A stretch of 64,000 nucleotides of DNA from Renibacterium sp043789415 (GCF_043789415.1 NZ_JBDLLW010000001.1:1-64000), one strand, 5' to 3'; numbered from the stretch's first letter, positions 15,171-23,987 are shown. The notes: generated from the letters alone by a model not told the origin. Program-made: numbers and translations.

Positions 15171-16415
15171 ATGAGCGTAAACCCCACAGCCACCTCCCTG
15201 AGTTTCGACCAAGCCCAGAACCGCGATCTGCGGGACCCCTTGCAGCAGTATCGGGACGCCTTCATCGGCAGTGACGATCCCGCCGTCGTCGCCTATTTGG
15301 ATGGGAACTCGCTGGGCCGGCCGCTGCAAGCCAGCGCCGATCGGATCAGGGATTTCATCGCTGAGCAGTGGGCCGGGCGACTGATCCGGGGCTGGGATGA
15401 GGGATGGTTGCAGATGCCAGCCCGGATCGGTGACGATCTGGGCCGCAGCATGCTCGGCGCCGCCCCGGGGCAGCTCAGCATTGCTGACTCCACTACGGTG
15501 CTGCTCTATAAACTCTGCCGTGCGGCGGTTGCAGCAAAACCCGGTCGTCGGCAAGTCGTCCTCGATACCGATAACTTCCCCACCGATCGTTTCATCATGC
15601 AGGGCATTGCCGCGGAGTGCGGTCTGGAGTTGCGCTGGATCAAACCGGCTTATGACGGCGGGGTGACCGCCGAGGAGCTGGCCGAGGTAGTCAATGAGCA
15701 GACTGCCCTCGTGCTGCTCAGCCACGTCGCCTATCGTTCTGGTTATCTGGCGGATGTTGCAGCGCTGACCGAGATAGCGCATCGGGCGGGCGCCCTGATC
15801 CTCTGGGATCTTTGCCACTCGGTGGGCGTAGTGCCCACTGAACTCGATGCCTGGGGTGTTGATCTGGCTGTCGGCTGCACTTACAAATACCTGAATGGCG
15901 GTCCGGGGTCCCCGGCCTTCGGCTATGTCAGGGCCGGCTTGCAAGAGGAATTGCGTCAGCCCATCCAGGGTTGGTTGGGCAGCGAAGAGCCATTTGCGAT
16001 GGGGGAGCAGTACCAGCCCGCTCAGGGAATCCGCGCCTTCACCTCGGGCACTCCGCCGATGCTGGGCATGCTTGCGCTGCGGGAGATGATTGCGTTGATC
16101 GAGTCGGTCGGCATTGACGCTGTGCGGGCGAAGTCGGTGGCGCTCACTGAATACGCCATCGAGCTTTACGACGGCGTGCTGGCCCCTCTCGGTGTACAGC
16201 TGGCCTCTCCCCGGCAGTCCGGTCAGCGGGGTGGGCATATCACCGTAGATCACCCCAGTTTCAAGCAGGTCACCGCTGAGCTGTGGGAACAGGGCATCAT
16301 TCCGGACTTCCGCAACCCGAACGGCATCCGGCTGGGTCTTTCACCGCTTTCCACTAGCTACTCGGAACTGTGGGTCGGTGTGGATGCGATCCGGGCTGCG
16401 CTGAGTTCTACCTGA
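15171..16415 (+). CDS. kynU: Kynureninase
   Basis: 414 residues from the ATG at 15171; a GTG nine codons upstream is possible but has no better ribosome site. It cleaves kynurenine to anthranilate and alanine (or 3-hydroxykynurenine) with PLP. Visible are LDGNSLGRPL, ADSTTVLLYKLCRAA, VLLSHVAYRSGYLADVAALT, LWDLCHSVGVVPTEL (PLP-contact Asp) and the Schiff-base Lys239 in GCTYKYLNGGPGSPAF. Length fits the family (~410). No other tryptophan catabolism gene is next to it, so its physiological partner (tryptophan dioxygenase, formamidase) must be elsewhere. Confidence 0.92.
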   Translation: MSVNPTATSLSFDQAQNRDLRDPLQQYRDAFIGSDDPAVVAYLDGNSLGRPLQASADRIRDFIAEQWAGRLIRGWDEGWLQMPARIGDDLGRSMLGAAPGQLSIADSTTVLLYKLCRAAVAAKPGRRQVVLDTDNFPTDRFIMQGIAAECGLELRWIKPAYDGGVTAEELAEVVNEQTALVLLSHVAYRSGYLADVAALTEIAHRAGALILWDLCHSVGVVPTELDAWGVDLAVGCTYKYLNGGPGSPAFGYVRAGLQEELRQPIQGWLGSEEPFAMGEQYQPAQGIRAFTSGTPPMLGMLALREMIALIESVGIDAVRAKSVALTEYAIELYDGVLAPLGVQLASPRQSGQRGGHITVDHPSFKQVTAELWEQGIIPDFRNPNGIRLGLSPLSTSYSELWVGVDAIRAALSST

Positions 16416-16459
16416 CGCGCCCTTGGACGATGATCCAATAAGGAAATTTGTTAATACGC

Positions 16460-16490
16460 TTGCCCATATATATGAAGATATGTATATTTA
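16460..16490 (+). promoter_or_regulatory. Promoter and possible operator of the arsR-type regulator
   Basis: TTGCCC (16460-16465) and TATATT (16483-16488) are spaced 17 bases. Transcription would start around 16495, the A of the ATG, so the mRNA would be leaderless. The spacer is an AT-rich imperfect dyad (ATATATAT-GAAG-ATATGTATAT), where a winged-helix ArsR-type repressor could bind. Confidence 0.5.
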
Positions 16491-16494
16491 AGTC

Positions 16495-16839
16495 ATGACA
16501 TCAACAGTGGTTCTGGAAGCGATCGCCGAGCCAACTCGACGGCGTATCCTCGATGCTGTTCGGGGCGGCGAACGCTCAGTCAGTGACCTGGTCGAGATCG
16601 TCGGTATGCATCAACCTGGCGTCTCGCGGCATCTCAAGGTGCTACGTGAGGCAGGCCTGGTTAAAGTTCGGGTAGCTGCGCAGCGACGACTTTACAGCTT
16701 GCAAGCAGAGCCCCTCAAAGAATTGGATGCCTGGCTCGAACCGTATCGGCAGGAGTGGTCTCAGCGACTCGATGCTCTGGAACGTCATCTGGAGCGCACC
16801 GCGACTCCGGTCGAGAACAATCACCCACCAAAGGAGTAA
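16495..16839 (+). CDS. ArsR family winged-helix transcriptional regulator
   Basis: 114 residues. The HTH is plain: IAEPTRRRILDAVRGGERSV, then LVEIVGMHQPGVSRHLKVLR, then EAGLVKVR-AAQRRLYSL. No cysteine pair of the metal-sensing ArsR proteins is seen, so it belongs to the metal-independent group usually paired with SRPBCC/AHSA1 proteins. Such a gene follows here four bases after the stop. It probably represses its own two-gene operon. The ATG sits at the predicted transcription start, so no ribosome site is present. Confidence 0.88.
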   Translation: MTSTVVLEAIAEPTRRRILDAVRGGERSVSDLVEIVGMHQPGVSRHLKVLREAGLVKVRVAAQRRLYSLQAEPLKELDAWLEPYRQEWSQRLDALERHLERTATPVENNHPPKE

Positions 16840-16843
16840 AGCT

Positions 16844-17362
16844 ATGAACCCCAGTAGCCTTGGCAGTATCGAGCGCACCGCCGACGGCGGCATCGTTCGC
16901 TTCGATCGTTTACTCGCCTTCTCGCTGGAGGACGTCTGGGCGGCAATTACTGAGCCTGATCGTCTCGCTGACTGGTGGCCGCCGATGGCGGCGGATATCA
17001 CCGTCGATCTCCGCGAAGGCGGCAAAATAGTCTTCGCTTGGCCAGACGCGGACTTCCCGAGCATGGAGTTCACCATCGTGCGTCTAGAAGTGCCGACGCT
17101 GCTTGAACACACCCACACTGGCCCCGGCTCATGGATGCGCTGGGAGTTAGAAGCTACCGAACGAGGAACCCGGCTGCTGGCTACCTACTTTGTTCCAGAT
17201 CTGGACCTGGCTCTTGAACGCGGCGACCTTCTCGGGTTGCATCACTCCCTGGATCGCCTGATACCGGCGCTCTCGGGTCAGCCGGCCGGCTGGGACAATG
17301 AGGCCTTCAATGAGCTTCGAGCCGCTTATGCCGGACGTGATACCACCGAAGCCCAAGCCTGA
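16844..17362 (+). CDS. SRPBCC (AHSA1-like) family protein
   Basis: 172 residues from the ATG at 16844, with AAGGAG about 8 bases upstream; a longer frame exists but lies inside the regulator gene. It contains the START/AHSA1 signature RLLAFSLEDVWAAITEPDRL followed by ADWWPP, then GGKIVFAWPD, and the C-terminal helix region. SRPBCC domains form a deep hydrophobic pocket; the ligand here is unknown. The ArsR-SRPBCC pairing suggests stress or ligand-dependent control. It is followed by the convergent tRNA-Leu terminator. Confidence 0.85.
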   Translation: MNPSSLGSIERTADGGIVRFDRLLAFSLEDVWAAITEPDRLADWWPPMAADITVDLREGGKIVFAWPDADFPSMEFTIVRLEVPTLLEHTHTGPGSWMRWELEATERGTRLLATYFVPDLDLALERGDLLGLHHSLDRLIPALSGQPAGWDNEAFNELRAAYAGRDTTEAQA

Positions 17363-17388
17363 ATCTGCTTCCAGCCAAGACCACAAAA

Positions 17389-17428
17389 ACAGCCCCTCAT
17401 CCGGCCGAAAGGTCAGATGAGGGGCTGT
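17389..17428 (-). terminator. Terminator of tRNA-Leu (probably bidirectional)
   Basis: ACAGCCCCTCATC (17389-17401) pairs with GATGAGGGGCTGT (17416-17428), with an additional GGCC/GGTC pairing around a GAAA tetraloop at the top. On the minus strand the stem is followed by TTTTTG, a proper T-tract, 10 bases after the tRNA 3' end. On the plus strand only TTCTTC follows, so termination of the SRPBCC operon would be weaker. Confidence 0.8.
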
Positions 17429-17438
17429 TCTTCAAACG

Positions 17439-17521
17439 TGCGCGGAGGGGGACTTGAACCCCCACCCCGTTTCCAGGACTAGCACCTCAAGCTAGCGCGT
17501 CTGCCATTCCGCCACCCGCGC
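17439..17521 (-). tRNA. tRNA-Leu(GAG)
   Basis: 83 nucleotides on the minus strand, class II. The acceptor strands GCGCGGG and TCCGCGC pair, with discriminator A and no encoded CCA. The anticodon arm is CTAGC-TTGAGGT-GCTAG, giving anticodon GAG (codons CUC/CUU). The long variable arm and a T-arm with GGTTCAAGT are visible. It is a single tRNA gene with its own terminator. Confidence 0.95.
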
Positions 17522-17677
17522 AGGTGGACTTCCGTGGACTTCAGATTGCCCTTCGGCGTATCAAAAAGTCATGAAAGCAGCGAGAAAAACTGTAACACGA
17601 TTCTGGGTGAAAACTTGAATCCGCTCGGCGGTAGGGTGGAGAGATACCCAATGTTGACGGTGATTGGAGCGTGACTC

Positions 17678-18982
17678 GTGGAACATCCCAAGGCTCAGGA
17701 TGAAGTGGTACGGATCTGCCGGGAGTTGATCCAAATCGACACCTCCAACTACGGCGATAACACCGGCCCGGGAGAGCGGCTCGCCGCTGAGTACACTGCC
17801 GCGCTGATCGAAGAAGTCGGATTAGAGACGACGATCTTCGAGTCGTTACCCGGCCGTACCTCCCTGATAGCCAGAATGCCGGGCAAGGATCCCGCCAAAG
17901 GCGCCCTCGTGGTGCACGGCCATCTGGACGTCGTTCCAGCCCAAAAGGAAGACTGGTCGGTGGATCCTTTTGCGGCCGAGCAGAAAGACGGCCTGATCTG
18001 GGGTCGCGGCGCGGTAGACATGAAGGATATGGACGCCATGATCCTCTCGGTGCTGCGCTCGATGGCTCGCGAGGGCCGGGTGCCGGAGCGGGATCTGATC
18101 TTCGCGTTTTTCGCCGATGAGGAAGCCGGTGGCACCTATGGCTCGCATTGGGCGGTGAACCATAAACCGGAGCTCTTCGCTGGGGCAACCGAAGCGATCA
18201 GCGAGGTCGGCGGATACTCCACCGAGATCGGCGGCCAGCGGGCTTATTTGCTGCAAACCGCCGAGAAAGGCCTGTCCTGGCTGCGCTTGCTGGCCCATGG
18301 CCGGGCGGGCCACGGCTCGCAGATCAACACCGATAACGCGGTCACCCGCTTGGCAGCGGCGGTGACCCGGATCGGGCAGTATGAGTGGCCCATCGAACTG
18401 ACCAAGACGACCCGGCAATTCCTCGACGGCGTGACTGAGCTCACCGGCGTCGAATTCGATCCGAACAATCCCGAGGAGATCCTCAAAGAACTCGGAACGG
18501 TCGCCAGGTTCGTGGGAGCCACACTGCAGAACACCACCAACCCCACCGTGCTGCGCAGTGGCTATAAACACAATGTGATTCCGGGGACCGCCGAAGCGCT
18601 CATCGATGCGCGTACCCTGCCGGGGCAGCAGGAACAGGTGCTGGAGATCGTCCGTGAGCTGGCCGGGGAGGGCATCGAGGTCAGCTACGCGCACCAGGAC
18701 GTCGATCTGGAGGTACCCTTCGCCGGGAATCTGATCGATGCCATGATCGACGCGCTGCACAGCGAGGACCCGGGAGCCAAAGTACTGCCGTATACGCTCT
18801 CCGGCGGAACCGATAATAAAGCGCTGAGCCGGCTGGGCATCACCGGCTACGGGTTCGCACCTCTGCAACTGCCGAATGATCTGGACTTCACCGGAATGTT
18901 CCACGGCGTGGATGAGCGAGTGCCGGTGGACTCGCTGAAATTCGGAGTGCGGGTGCTCGACAGATTGCTGAGCACCTACTGA
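17678..18982 (+). CDS. M20 family metallopeptidase
   Basis: 434 residues from a GTG start. It is a two-zinc aminoacylase/carboxypeptidase-type hydrolase. Metal ligands are His82 with Asp84 in GHLDVVP, Asp114 in RGAVDMKDMD, the Glu pair at 148-149 in FFADEEAGG, and a late His in MFHGVDERVP. The dimerisation domain sits between about 200 and 310. The exact substrate (a dipeptide or N-acyl amino acid) is not evident. The stop shares one base with the ATG of the acyl-CoA dehydrogenase gene, so the two form an operon. Confidence 0.88.
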   Translation: MEHPKAQDEVVRICRELIQIDTSNYGDNTGPGERLAAEYTAALIEEVGLETTIFESLPGRTSLIARMPGKDPAKGALVVHGHLDVVPAQKEDWSVDPFAAEQKDGLIWGRGAVDMKDMDAMILSVLRSMAREGRVPERDLIFAFFADEEAGGTYGSHWAVNHKPELFAGATEAISEVGGYSTEIGGQRAYLLQTAEKGLSWLRLLAHGRAGHGSQINTDNAVTRLAAAVTRIGQYEWPIELTKTTRQFLDGVTELTGVEFDPNNPEEILKELGTVARFVGATLQNTTNPTVLRSGYKHNVIPGTAEALIDARTLPGQQEQVLEIVRELAGEGIEVSYAHQDVDLEVPFAGNLIDAMIDALHSEDPGAKVLPYTLSGGTDNKALSRLGITGYGFAPLQLPNDLDFTGMFHGVDERVPVDSLKFGVRVLDRLLSTY

Positions 18983-20154
18983 TGTCGGAGCCGAAGGATC
19001 CGGATCAGCGGCGTAGCACGGCTCAGTTGGCCGCTGAACTGCTGAGCGATGAACTGCTGGAAAGATTTCGGCGGAGGGCAGCCGAGTACGACGCCGAGAA
19101 CCGCTTCTTCACCGAAGACTTGCAGGAACTCCAGGAACTCGGTTATCTGAAACTGTTCTGCCGGACTGATAGTGGTCTGGAGCTGGCTTCGGCTGCACAG
19201 CGCAGACTGGCCACCGCTGCCCCGGCCACCGCGCTGGCGATCAATATGCATCTGGTCTGGACCGGCGTCGCCAGATTGCTCCTGGAACGCGGGGATGCTT
19301 CGCTGCACTTCGTACTCGACGAGGCCGCGGCGGGTGAGATCTTCGCCTTCGGTAACTCGGAAGCGGGCAATGATTCGGTGCTCTTCGATTCCACGACACT
19401 CGCAGAACCCGCTGGGGATGGTGGTTACCGTTTTACCGGCCGGAAGATCTTCACCTCGCTCTCGCCCGCTTGGACAAGGCTCGGCGTCTTCGGCAAGGAT
19501 GCCAGTTCCGCCGAGCCGCAGCTGGTGCACGGCTTCATCGACCGGAGGAGCTCCGGGTACCAGGTGTTCAACGACTGGGACACCCTCGGTATGCGAGCCA
19601 GCCAGTCCAATACCACGCTGCTGGAAGGCGTGCTGGTTCCTGCCGAACGGATCTTCCGCAAGCTTCCGGTCGGCCCGAATAGGGATCCATTGATCTTTGC
19701 GATTTTCGCTTGCTTCGAAACCCTGATCGCCTCGGTCTATGCCGGAATAGGGGAGCGCGCTGTGCAACTTGCGGTACTTGCAGCCCAACGGCGTCATTCC
19801 CAGAAGAACGACGCCGTACTGGCCAGCGATCCGCTGGTGCGGCAGCGAGTCGCCCGGGCAGCGCTGCTGATGGACGGCATCTACCCACAACTCGCCGCAG
19901 TGGCCCGGGACATCGACCAGCGGGTGGACCGCGGTGCACAGTGGTTCGCCAGCCTGGTAGGGCTCAAGATCCGTTCCACTGAAGCGGCCCGTGAGGTGGT
20001 CGATCTGGCGATCAAGGTCGGCGGTGGGGCCAGTTATTTCACCGGCAGCGAACTAGCCAGGCTTTACCGCGACGTCTTGGCCGGGCAATTCCACCCGTCC
20101 AGCGAGGATTCGGCGCTCAACACCATCGCCACTGCCTGGCTGGGCCCGGCTTAG
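18982..20154 (+). CDS. Acyl-CoA dehydrogenase family protein
   Basis: 390 residues, translationally coupled to the M20 peptidase. It has an N-terminal helical domain, a middle segment GYRFTGRKIFTSLSPAWTRL typical of the acyl-CoA dehydrogenase beta domain (GRKxFxS), DWDTLGMRASQSNTTLLEGV, and a C-terminal helical domain with KVGGGASYFTGSELARLYRD. This last pattern is the one found in flavin-dependent monooxygenase/desulfurisation relatives as well as true dehydrogenases. The usual catalytic Glu is not obvious, so the reaction is uncertain. FAD dependence is likely. Confidence 0.75.
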   Translation: MSEPKDPDQRRSTAQLAAELLSDELLERFRRRAAEYDAENRFFTEDLQELQELGYLKLFCRTDSGLELASAAQRRLATAAPATALAINMHLVWTGVARLLLERGDASLHFVLDEAAAGEIFAFGNSEAGNDSVLFDSTTLAEPAGDGGYRFTGRKIFTSLSPAWTRLGVFGKDASSAEPQLVHGFIDRRSSGYQVFNDWDTLGMRASQSNTTLLEGVLVPAERIFRKLPVGPNRDPLIFAIFACFETLIASVYAGIGERAVQLAVLAAQRRHSQKNDAVLASDPLVRQRVARAALLMDGIYPQLAAVARDIDQRVDRGAQWFASLVGLKIRSTEAAREVVDLAIKVGGGASYFTGSELARLYRDVLAGQFHPSSEDSALNTIATAWLGPA

Positions 20155-20194
20155 CCAGATTCAGCCAGATCTCAGGTACTGAGGCGGTGCGGGC

Positions 20195-20461
20195 TTAGGC
20201 GGTGCGTTCCACGCGGAGAATTTTTCGCCGCAACCAGAACTGTCGACCGCCTCCGACGTAGAGCCTGCTGCGTTCCAGTTCCCATTTGCCGTACTCGGCG
20301 TGTTCAGTGAGTCGCTGACGGGCCTCATTAATGGACTCCCGCGGGCTCACCGTCACAACCAGGTACTCGTACTGTCGTGCGTAATCGCGCTCTCGGCGAA
20401 CTGATCCGGACTGCTCCCGGTTGCCACGACCGGGGAGCCGCACTTCAAATTCTTCTCCCAT
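20195..20461 (-). CDS. DUF5703 family protein
   Basis: 88 residues. The core QYEYLVVTVSPRESINEARQ followed by LTEHAEYGKWELERSRLYVG and FWLRRKILRV is the DUF5703 signature, a small actinobacterial family of unknown function. The N-terminal ~25 residues are Arg/Gly-rich. It lies divergent from the acidic protein at 20501 with only 39 bases between the starts. It does not overlap the preceding acyl-CoA dehydrogenase gene, with which it converges. Confidence 0.8.
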   Translation of the reverse strand: MGEEFEVRLPGRGNREQSGSVRRERDYARQYEYLVVTVSPRESINEARQRLTEHAEYGKWELERSRLYVGGGRQFWLRRKILRVERTA

Positions 20462-20500
20462 GACTCCCTATTTTCGTCCCTAAGGGCTAACGTCGTATAC

Positions 20501-20776
20501 ATGAGCATAGATCCGCGTGTCGCGTTGCAGTCCCTGACCACAGCGCTCGAGGAGCATTTAGCTGCCTCGACTGCCCGTCGCGGTGACGACGATCCCGCCG
20601 TGGAAGCCGCTTATCTGGCCATTGCAGACGCTTTTGAAGTGTACGAAGAAGTGCTCTACGACGCCCACGGGGAAGTTACGCCATTGGTCATTTATGAAGA
20701 AGATGACGATGAAGACGACGACGAACTGGACGACGAGGCAGAGCCCAGCCGCGATGAGCGCGGAACATCCGAATAA
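20501..20776 (+). CDS. Conserved small acidic protein
   Basis: 91 residues: a helical N-terminal part (ALQSLTTALEEHLAASTARR, then PAVEAAYLAIADAFEVYEEV) and a very acidic tail (YEEDDDEDDDELDDEAE). I recall close relatives in Arthrobacter-type genomes, sometimes labelled primosomal protein without basis. No enzymatic motif is present. It shares a 39-base divergent promoter region with the DUF5703 gene. The function is unknown. Confidence 0.7.
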   Translation: MSIDPRVALQSLTTALEEHLAASTARRGDDDPAVEAAYLAIADAFEVYEEVLYDAHGEVTPLVIYEEDDDEDDDELDDEAEPSRDERGTSE

Positions 20777-20898
20777 GTCACCGGGCTATTCTTGACCGGT
20801 CGATTTTTATCGGTCGAACTTTCGGCTGACAACGCCGGCCACCCGGAGCAGCCGCGAGTTCAAAAGTGTTCCTCGGTGCAGCTGTGCATCAGCCAGCT

Positions 20899-21828
20899 TC
20901 AGGCTGAAACCTCATCGAGCACGCTGACGATCTGACTGGGCAGAGGTTCCAGGCTCCCGGCGAGTAACGCCTCCAACTGAGCCGAGGTCCGCGGGCCGAT
21001 CACCGCGGTGGCCACAGTGGGTCGTTCGACGAGCCAGCTCAGCGCGACATCGCTCGGGCTCCGATCAAGGCCCTTGGCCGCGGTGATCAGAGCTTCCGTG
21101 ATCCTGCTTGGCTTGCCCGAAAGATACGGTTCAACATAGGTTCCCCAGCGTTCTGAAGCGCCTCGGGAATCACTGGGAATCTGACCGCGGTACTTTCCGG
21201 TCAGCACACCGCGGCCTAAAGCCGCCCAGCACATCAGCCCCACCCCGGCATCCTCAGCCGCTGGCAGCACCTCCGCCTCTACCGTGCGGCTCAACAACGA
21301 GTACTCCACCTGATTAGCCACCAGTGGGTTCTCCGAGAGCTGGGCGGCCTTGGCCAGCTGCCAGCCCGCGTAGTTCGATACTCCGGCATAGCGCACCCGG
21401 CCGGAGTCCACCGCATAATCGAGTGCGGCCAGCGTCTCATCGAGCGGCACATGGGGATCCCAGGTGTGCGCCAGCCAAAGATCCAGGTAGTCGGTGCCCA
21501 GCCTGGCCAAGGAGGCATCCAACCCCGCCAGCAGGCCGCGTCGGGAGCAGTCAACCATTCGCTGGCCATCGCGTCGTTCGATTCCGGCCTTCGAGACCAG
21601 GACCACCTCTGGCCTGGCCACGACATCTCCGATCAGCTCACCGAGAATCGCTTCGCTGCTGCCTTCCCCGTAGCTGATAGCGGTGTCCAGTACCGTGCCA
21701 CCCGCGCCGAGATAGCTCTTCAAGAGCTCGCGGCATTGATCTTCATCACTCGTGGTTCCCCAGGACATGGTGCCCAGGCTGAGCGCGGAGACGCGCAGGC
21801 CGCTATTGCCAAGGAATCGCTGTTGCAT
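20899..21828 (-). CDS. Aldo/keto reductase
   Basis: 309 residues, a (beta/alpha)8 NADPH-dependent oxidoreductase. The start FLGNSGLRVSALSLGTMSWG is canonical. The catalytic tetrad region shows DTAISYGEGSSE (Asp and Tyr), VLVSKAG (Lys) and LWLAHTWDPHVP (His). The C-terminal VIGPRTSAQLEALLAGSLEP is the cofactor-binding end. The closest group is the voltage-gated K+ channel beta-like/AKR11-12 oxidoreductases. It acts on unknown carbonyl substrates. The gene is divergent from uppP across 72 bases containing nested inverted repeats. Confidence 0.88.
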   Translation of the reverse strand: MQQRFLGNSGLRVSALSLGTMSWGTTSDEDQCRELLKSYLGAGGTVLDTAISYGEGSSEAILGELIGDVVARPEVVLVSKAGIERRDGQRMVDCSRRGLLAGLDASLARLGTDYLDLWLAHTWDPHVPLDETLAALDYAVDSGRVRYAGVSNYAGWQLAKAAQLSENPLVANQVEYSLLSRTVEAEVLPAAEDAGVGLMCWAALGRGVLTGKYRGQIPSDSRGASERWGTYVEPYLSGKPSRITEALITAAKGLDRSPSDVALSWLVERPTVATAVIGPRTSAQLEALLAGSLEPLPSQIVSVLDEVSA

Positions 21829-21842
21829 GAGCCAAGTTTACG

Positions 21843-21887
21843 TGCCATTTAAGTTCGCCTGTGCAGCGAACAGTCGCGTGAATGGCA
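21843..21887. promoter_or_regulatory. Nested inverted repeats between the aldo/keto reductase and uppP
   Basis: Outer arms TGCCATT (21843-21849) and AATGGCA (21881-21887) enclose inner arms GTTCGC (21853-21858) and GCGAAC (21866-21871), all perfect. They fill most of the 72-base divergent promoter region and could be operators for either gene. Confidence 0.35.
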
Positions 21888-21900
21888 TAAAGTCATCTAC

Positions 21901-22737
21901 GTGAACTGGTTAGAAGCTGCCTTCTTAGGACTCGTACAGGGCTTGACTGAATTCCTGCCGATCTCCTCAAGCGCCCATTTGTTTATCGTCGGCAAGTTGA
22001 TCGGCTTGGAAGATCCCGGAGCCGCTTTTACCGCGGTCAGCCAGCTGGGTACGGAAGCCGCCGTGGTGGTCTTTTTCTGGCGCGATATCGTGCGGATCAT
22101 CAAGCACTGGTGGCTTTCTATCGTCGGCAAAATGTCTCGTCAGGACCCGGATGCCCGAATGGGCTGGCTCGTCATCGTGGGCTCAATCCCGATTATCGTG
22201 ATCGGCATCTTCTTCCAGAACGCCATCGAAGGAGCGCTCCGCAATCTCTGGCTGGTGGCCACCAGCCTGATCGTCTTCGGCGTCATTCTGGCGATCGCCG
22301 ATGCGGTGGGCAAGCACCAGCGAACCCTTGACCAGCTCACCGTGAAACACGGCATCTTCTACGGCCTGGCTCAGTGCCTGGCGCTCATTCCCGGCGTTTC
22401 CCGCTCCGGTGGCACCATCACCGCAGGCCTTCTGATGGGCTACACCCGCGAGGCGGCGGCTCGGTATTCCTTCTTACTCGCGATCCCCGCAGTGCTGGGC
22501 AGCGGCTTCTACGAACTCTACAAAGTCTTCGGTAAGGGCGAAGGAGTTCAAGGCCCCTTCGGTTTCGCGGAGACCGCGCTGGCCACCGTGGTGGCTTTCA
22601 TCGTCGGGTACTTCATCATCGGCTGGTTCTTGAAGTTCATCTCGAACAATAGCTACCGGATCTTCATCTGGTACCGCATCGCCCTCGGCTTGCTGGTCTT
22701 CGTGCTGCTCGGCTTCTCCGTGATCACTCCCGCATGA
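21901..22737 (+). CDS. uppP: Undecaprenyl-diphosphatase
   Basis: 278 residues, a membrane protein of the BacA/UppP family. It dephosphorylates undecaprenyl diphosphate to recycle the peptidoglycan lipid carrier, and confers some bacitracin resistance. The two active-site motifs are present: QGLTEFLPISSSAHLFI near the N-terminus and PGVSRSGGTITAGLLMG around residue 163. About eight hydrophobic segments are visible. The start is GTG at 21901. Its stop overlaps the ATG of mshC (ATGA), a pairing I recall from related actinobacteria. Confidence 0.95.
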   Translation: MNWLEAAFLGLVQGLTEFLPISSSAHLFIVGKLIGLEDPGAAFTAVSQLGTEAAVVVFFWRDIVRIIKHWWLSIVGKMSRQDPDARMGWLVIVGSIPIIVIGIFFQNAIEGALRNLWLVATSLIVFGVILAIADAVGKHQRTLDQLTVKHGIFYGLAQCLALIPGVSRSGGTITAGLLMGYTREAAARYSFLLAIPAVLGSGFYELYKVFGKGEGVQGPFGFAETALATVVAFIVGYFIIGWFLKFISNNSYRIFIWYRIALGLLVFVLLGFSVITPA

Positions 22738-23987
22738 GAGCCTGGAAGTCCCCTGAACTCAGGCAGCTGCCCGGACGCCTGGAGTCCCTGGAGATCTTTG
22801 ACACCATGAGCCGGGGCAGACAGCAGCTTCCCGTGGAAGGCGAGGTGAGCCTGTACGTCTGCGGCATCACCCCCTACGACGCGACCCATATGGGGCATGC
22901 TGCTACCTATCTGACTTTTGATCTGCTCGGCCGGGCCTGGCGAGACGCCGGGGCCACCGTGAAATACGTGCAGAACGTCACGGATGTCGATGATCCTCTC
23001 TTAGAACGCGCTGATCGTGATGGCGTGGACTGGCGAGAACTCGCCGCCTCGCAAACCGATCTCTTCCGCGCCGATATGGAAGCGCTTCAGGTGCTGCCAC
23101 CGGAGCACTACATCGGAGCCGTGGAAGCGATCGAATGGATAGTCCCCGAGGTTGAGCGGCTGGTCGTGGAAGGGCTGGCCTATCCGGTTCCCGGCGGAGA
23201 TATCTATTTCGACGTCGCAGCCGCCTCTCAGCGAAAAGTCCCCGAAGCCTGGTGGCTGGGCCAGGTGTCCGGGCTGAGCGAAAACGAAATGATGCCGCTC
23301 TTCGCAGAGCGCGGCGGAGACCCGGAGCGTTTCGGGAAGCGAAACCCGCTGGATGCGCTGCTCTGGCGAACCGCGAGGGACGGCGAGCCCAGCTGGCCCG
23401 GTGGCAGCCTCGGTGAGGGGCGCCCTGGCTGGCATATTGAGTGCACCGTGATCTCCCGGCGTTTCCTGCCCGCTCCTTTCACCGTGCAAGGCGGAGGTTC
23501 AGACCTGATTTTCCCGCATCACGAAATGAGTGCGGGTCATGCCTGGGCACTGACCCAGCAGCCGATGTCCAGATTCTATGCGCACACCGGTATGGTCGGC
23601 CTCGACGGCGAGAAGATGTCTAAGTCGAAGGGCAACCTGGTGCTGGTCTCAGCGTTGCGCGCCTCCGGCGTCGAACCCGCCGCGATTCGCCTCGCTGTGC
23701 TGGCCAATCACTACCGGAGCGACTGGTTCTGGACTCAAGAGCTACTGACCGCGGCTGAATCTCGGCTGGTGGCCTGGCGTGAAGCGCTTTCCACTGCGCC
23801 AAAGGGATCCGCAGAGCCACTGCTCGCCGAGCTCAGGGCTGCTATGGCCGACGATCTCAATGCTCCCGAGGCACTCTCCGCGATTGATCGTTGGGCGCAC
23901 GCTGCTGGTCAGCAGGCCTCGCAAAGCGACTCGGATGCCGGCTTGGTCCGCCTCGCCGTGGATCAATTGCTCGGCGTCGCACTCTAG
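22734..23987 (+). CDS. mshC: Cysteine:glucosaminyl-inositol ligase (mycothiol biosynthesis)
   Basis: 417 residues, related to cysteinyl-tRNA synthetase but without its tRNA-binding C-terminal part. It joins cysteine to GlcN-Ins in an ATP-dependent step of mycothiol synthesis. Cys43 in LYVCGITPYD is a zinc ligand; HMGHA (52-56) is the HIGH motif and KMSKSKGN the KMSKS loop. WHIECTVIS and FPHHEMS carry further zinc ligands. Length and motifs separate it from CysS (~460). It shows that this organism uses mycothiol. ATGA overlap with uppP. Confidence 0.95.
   Translation: MRAWKSPELRQLPGRLESLEIFDTMSRGRQQLPVEGEVSLYVCGITPYDATHMGHAATYLTFDLLGRAWRDAGATVKYVQNVTDVDDPLLERADRDGVDWRELAASQTDLFRADMEALQVLPPEHYIGAVEAIEWIVPEVERLVVEGLAYPVPGGDIYFDVAAASQRKVPEAWWLGQVSGLSENEMMPLFAERGGDPERFGKRNPLDALLWRTARDGEPSWPGGSLGEGRPGWHIECTVISRRFLPAPFTVQGGGSDLIFPHHEMSAGHAWALTQQPMSRFYAHTGMVGLDGEKMSKSKGNLVLVSALRASGVEPAAIRLAVLANHYRSDWFWTQELLTAAESRLVAWREALSTAPKGSAEPLLAELRAAMADDLNAPEALSAIDRWAHAAGQQASQSDSDAGLVRLAVDQLLGVAL

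Noticed and set aside
20462..20500. Promoter in the 39-base gap between the DUF5703 gene and the acidic protein gene
   Set aside because: A GTATAC lies directly before the ATG but no spaced -35 partner is convincing for either direction.
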